A DNA stretch of 64,000 nt from Ariolimax columbianus (taxonomy: Eukaryota; Mollusca; Gastropoda; Stylommatophora; Arionidae): positions 41,506,793 to 41,570,792 of the forward strand of contig JAVGWX010000004.1 of NCBI GenBank assembly GCA_036924085.1, in the 5' to 3' direction. The position numbers and the translations under genes were made by a program. Shown here piece by piece: positions 62,094 through 64,000 of the stretch (position 1 is its first letter; every line of letters begins with the position of its first letter). The notes under the pieces are model-generated. The model did not search any database. It was not told the DNA's origin and saw only the letters and a list, made by a program, of their open reading frames with translations.

Positions 62094-63469
62094 TCTTTCT
62101 TCTTCTTCTTCATCGTACGCAGTCAGACATCAACCTTAATTTTTTCATAAAAAGCAGCGGTCATCCTGAGGCTGTCGACACTGCCATAGAGCGTGTCTAG
62201 TATTTCCACTGGTGATGGCCACCTCTGCTCTCTCTGATCCTCGTATGTCGGGCAGTTTTGCAGCAAATGTTCAGCGGTCATTTTCCCGGTACCACACGGG
62301 CATTCGTCAGTGCCACCTATCTTCAGTTTGTTGAATAGGTGGTACCTCAGTCTATTGTGGCCAGTGCGAAGTCTAAAGACCACGACCTGCTCTCGTCTGT
62401 TCAAATGGTAATAGGCATCGTTTTTTGTGTAGCCAGTATGTTCGGTTTCCCATTTGGTCATGTATCTAGCTCTAATAAGCCGTTTTGACTCATACTGCTC
62501 TTAAATCATTTAGTTCAGTATTTTTCTGCAGTGACTACGACCAAGGCATCTGTAAGCAGGCCTATATGGCTTTCATTCCTTTTACCTGTCACCATTTCTT
62601 CCACTGCCGCCCTCAGTGCCTCTGCCTCTGCTCTGAAATTGCTTGTGTATTTTCCAGTAGCGAATGACAGTGTTATTTTTCTGCCATTTGGTAGGTTCAG
62701 GACTGCTCCTGCCCCTCCGTTCTGTGTTGTGTTTGTTACAGAACCGTCGGTGTATGCATGGGTCCAGTCCATGCTTGGGTAGTTTTCGGTTATGTAGCTC
62801 AGGGTAGTATCTCTTCTTTCTTTTTCAGTCTGGCCGTTTTTGTTTCCAATACCTGGTATATTTTCTACCACCTCTGGAAATATATGCTGCCTCCAGGTAG
62901 GTTTTCATACAGTAGGAATGGGCTTTGGTGTTGTTAGTGCGTTCATGGGGGTCTTCGTGCATCTTTGCTTTGGCTATTTCTGCAAAGTTTCTCCGCTTTA
63001 GTTTCCCATTTCCGAAATTGTTTAGTCTCTGGTGCAATGGATGGCAGTCAGTCTACTGAGTTTCTCTGATTGCTGCTGGGCTCTGCAGTTTCTTCTGTCG
63101 GTCATGGATTGCAGTTTTGTAATCTTTTCAAGTTCTACAATTGGCGTTGACTTCATGCCTTCTGTTATAACTCTCATGGCTTGGTTTTGGAGTTTGCTAA
63201 TTGTATCGAAGTTCGCCTTTGCTGCTGTTGTCCATGCCGCAATGCCATACTCGAGAACTGGTCTCACTCTTCCAGTGTACAGTTTCTTTAGTATACTTTC
63301 GTCTGCTCCCTAGCTTGTGCCAGCAAGTTTCCCCATGATTGCCATTCTTTCTCTGGCTCTCATTCGGTTTCTCTTGATCTGACTTTTCCATGTCATGCGC
63401 CGATCAAATGTGACTCCTAGGTAGTTTGGGTTGTCGTTTGGCTGCAGGTATTTGCCGTTTAGACTTAAT
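62094..63469 (-). mobile_element. I-type LINE, 5'-truncated and internally deleted (copy 2)
   Basis: Minus-strand copy covering the RT thumb onward. Blocks: KSQIERNRMKARERM-like start, RPVLEYGIAAWTTAAKANFD, LNNFGNGKLKRRNFAEIAKA, RNase H MDWTHAYTDGSVTN with NFRAEAEALRAAVEEM and LLTDALVVVT, then MTKWETEHTGYTKNDAYYH and the zinc motif CPCGTGKMTAEHLLQNC. Compared with the 54.5-58.5 kb copy it keeps the frame at TDGS and the Trp codon lost there. It lacks about 160 bp encoding the RNase H C-terminal part (junction near 62495) and about 14 bp near 62527. A perfect 12-bp duplication flanks it. Young but defective insertion. Confidence 0.93.
62515..62871 (-). pseudogene. RNase H domain of LINE copy 2, C-terminally deleted
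   Basis: 118 codons beginning VENIPGIGNKN. RNase H degrades the RNA strand of the RNA-DNA hybrid. The first three acidic catalytic residues are visible: TDGS, EAEAL, LLTDAL. The frame ends at TAEKY, where the ~14-bp deletion occurs; the last catalytic segment (NEEADRLA) is removed by the 160-bp deletion. The junction TDGS in frame here shows that the frame break at the equivalent place in the 55 kb copy is a lesion. Confidence 0.85.
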
Positions 63470-63481
63470 TTGTTCACATTT

Positions 63482-64000
63482 AATGATGGACTTCACCCAC
63501 ATCAATTTTTCTGTCCTTTTCTATATTTGTAATTATGTCCATAATCCTTTGCAAAAATATCAGCGCTTTTTCTAAAGCCGACATGCCCATCCAGAACAAT
63601 TGTCTCACATTGATTCATCGACCAATGTTGATGGCAGGACCATACAAGTTCGTGTCAGTATCCGGTAATATTAATGGCTTTAGGATAATCCTGAAGTATA
63701 AAGCCAATCTGTCATCAATTCCCAACCATGTGGTACCTTCAGCATTGGGATACAGGGAATTGTAATTAACAGCACACCGTGCGTTAGCATGTCAGACAAA
63801 TCTATGATCAAATAAATGCTCGCCAGGAGAACTACATTTCTCAGTAGTAGCTAGCAGATGAAGTATTAAACACTAGGATTATCGTGTGGCTCGCTGTGTG
63901 AGTGGTATTAGCATGTGCAGGGATGGATAATAACAGTTTGAGAAGCTGTCAATGAAAGTAAATCAGACAAAATCAAAATGATTCAAACCAAAGCAGTGGT
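63482..64000. other. No recognisable gene
   Basis: Unique AT-rich sequence to the window end. A 76-codon plus frame (63535-63765) has no motif. Confidence 0.4.

Overview
The window is animal nuclear DNA with no convincing host protein-coding gene. It is built almost entirely from retrotransposon remnants, DNA-transposon fossils, tRNA-like short repeats, micro- and minisatellites, and one fragment of ribosomal DNA. The 18S rRNA portion (60045-61288, minus strand) looks lophotrochozoan and most like a mollusc, probably a gastropod. That placement is an inference from sequence memory, not from a search.

Layout. 0-8 kb: end of a mariner-like element, dispersed repeats, a 15-bp pyrimidine-rich array, a 24-bp array, a decayed I-type LINE 3' end and a 22-bp array with an E-box in every unit. 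8-20 kb: GT tract, 47-bp array, Tc1 transposase remnant, TA/TG tracts, RTE-like fragments, a candidate MITE, a 36-bp array made from LINE codons, a 29-bp array. 20-31 kb: an RTE-type 5' leader split by an I-type LINE, another RTE-like 3' piece, a nearly full-length but inactivated RTE-like LINE (26.1-29.8 kb) and a second mariner-like copy. 31-43 kb: a 2.5-kb 26-bp satellite, a second 26-bp satellite, RTE fragments, an rRNA-headed non-autonomous retroposon (39.0-40.3 kb), an 18-copy 58-bp array. 43-54 kb: mostly unassigned AT-rich DNA, a 124-bp hairpin, a plus-strand RTE-like LINE and a 36/39-bp array. 54.5-61.9 kb: the centrepiece. 62.1-63.5 kb: a young truncated I-type LINE.

The main discovery is an I-type LINE family whose 5' leader is rRNA-derived. 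Its leader resembles the 3' domain of 28S rRNA, including the sarcin-ricin loop core. The autonomous copy (ORF 55253-58471) is preceded by three alternating 18S-like/28S-like modules, then by about 1.24 kb of well-preserved 18S and about 640 bp of 5' external transcribed spacer. A 13-bp direct repeat (GGATAATCATTTC) lies at the LINE tail (54526-54538) and beyond the spacer (61930-61942). The whole 7.4 kb, LINE plus 18S plus spacer, therefore appears to have entered the genome as one reverse-transcribed unit. I infer a homology-guided switch of template from the LINE leader onto pre-rRNA. A second element at 39014-40342 carries the same 28S-like leader joined directly to the LINE's 3' terminus and is flanked by a perfect 13-bp duplication (GTCTGCCTTCAAC): an rRNA-headed, LINE-tailed non-autonomous partner.

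A second theme is that several minisatellites lie inside or beside LINE 3' coding regions (17.2, 26.0, 36.0, 41.2-42.3 and 52.7 kb). The LINEs supply the only enzymes here (endonuclease, reverse transcriptase, RNase H), and every copy examined carries inactivating lesions.
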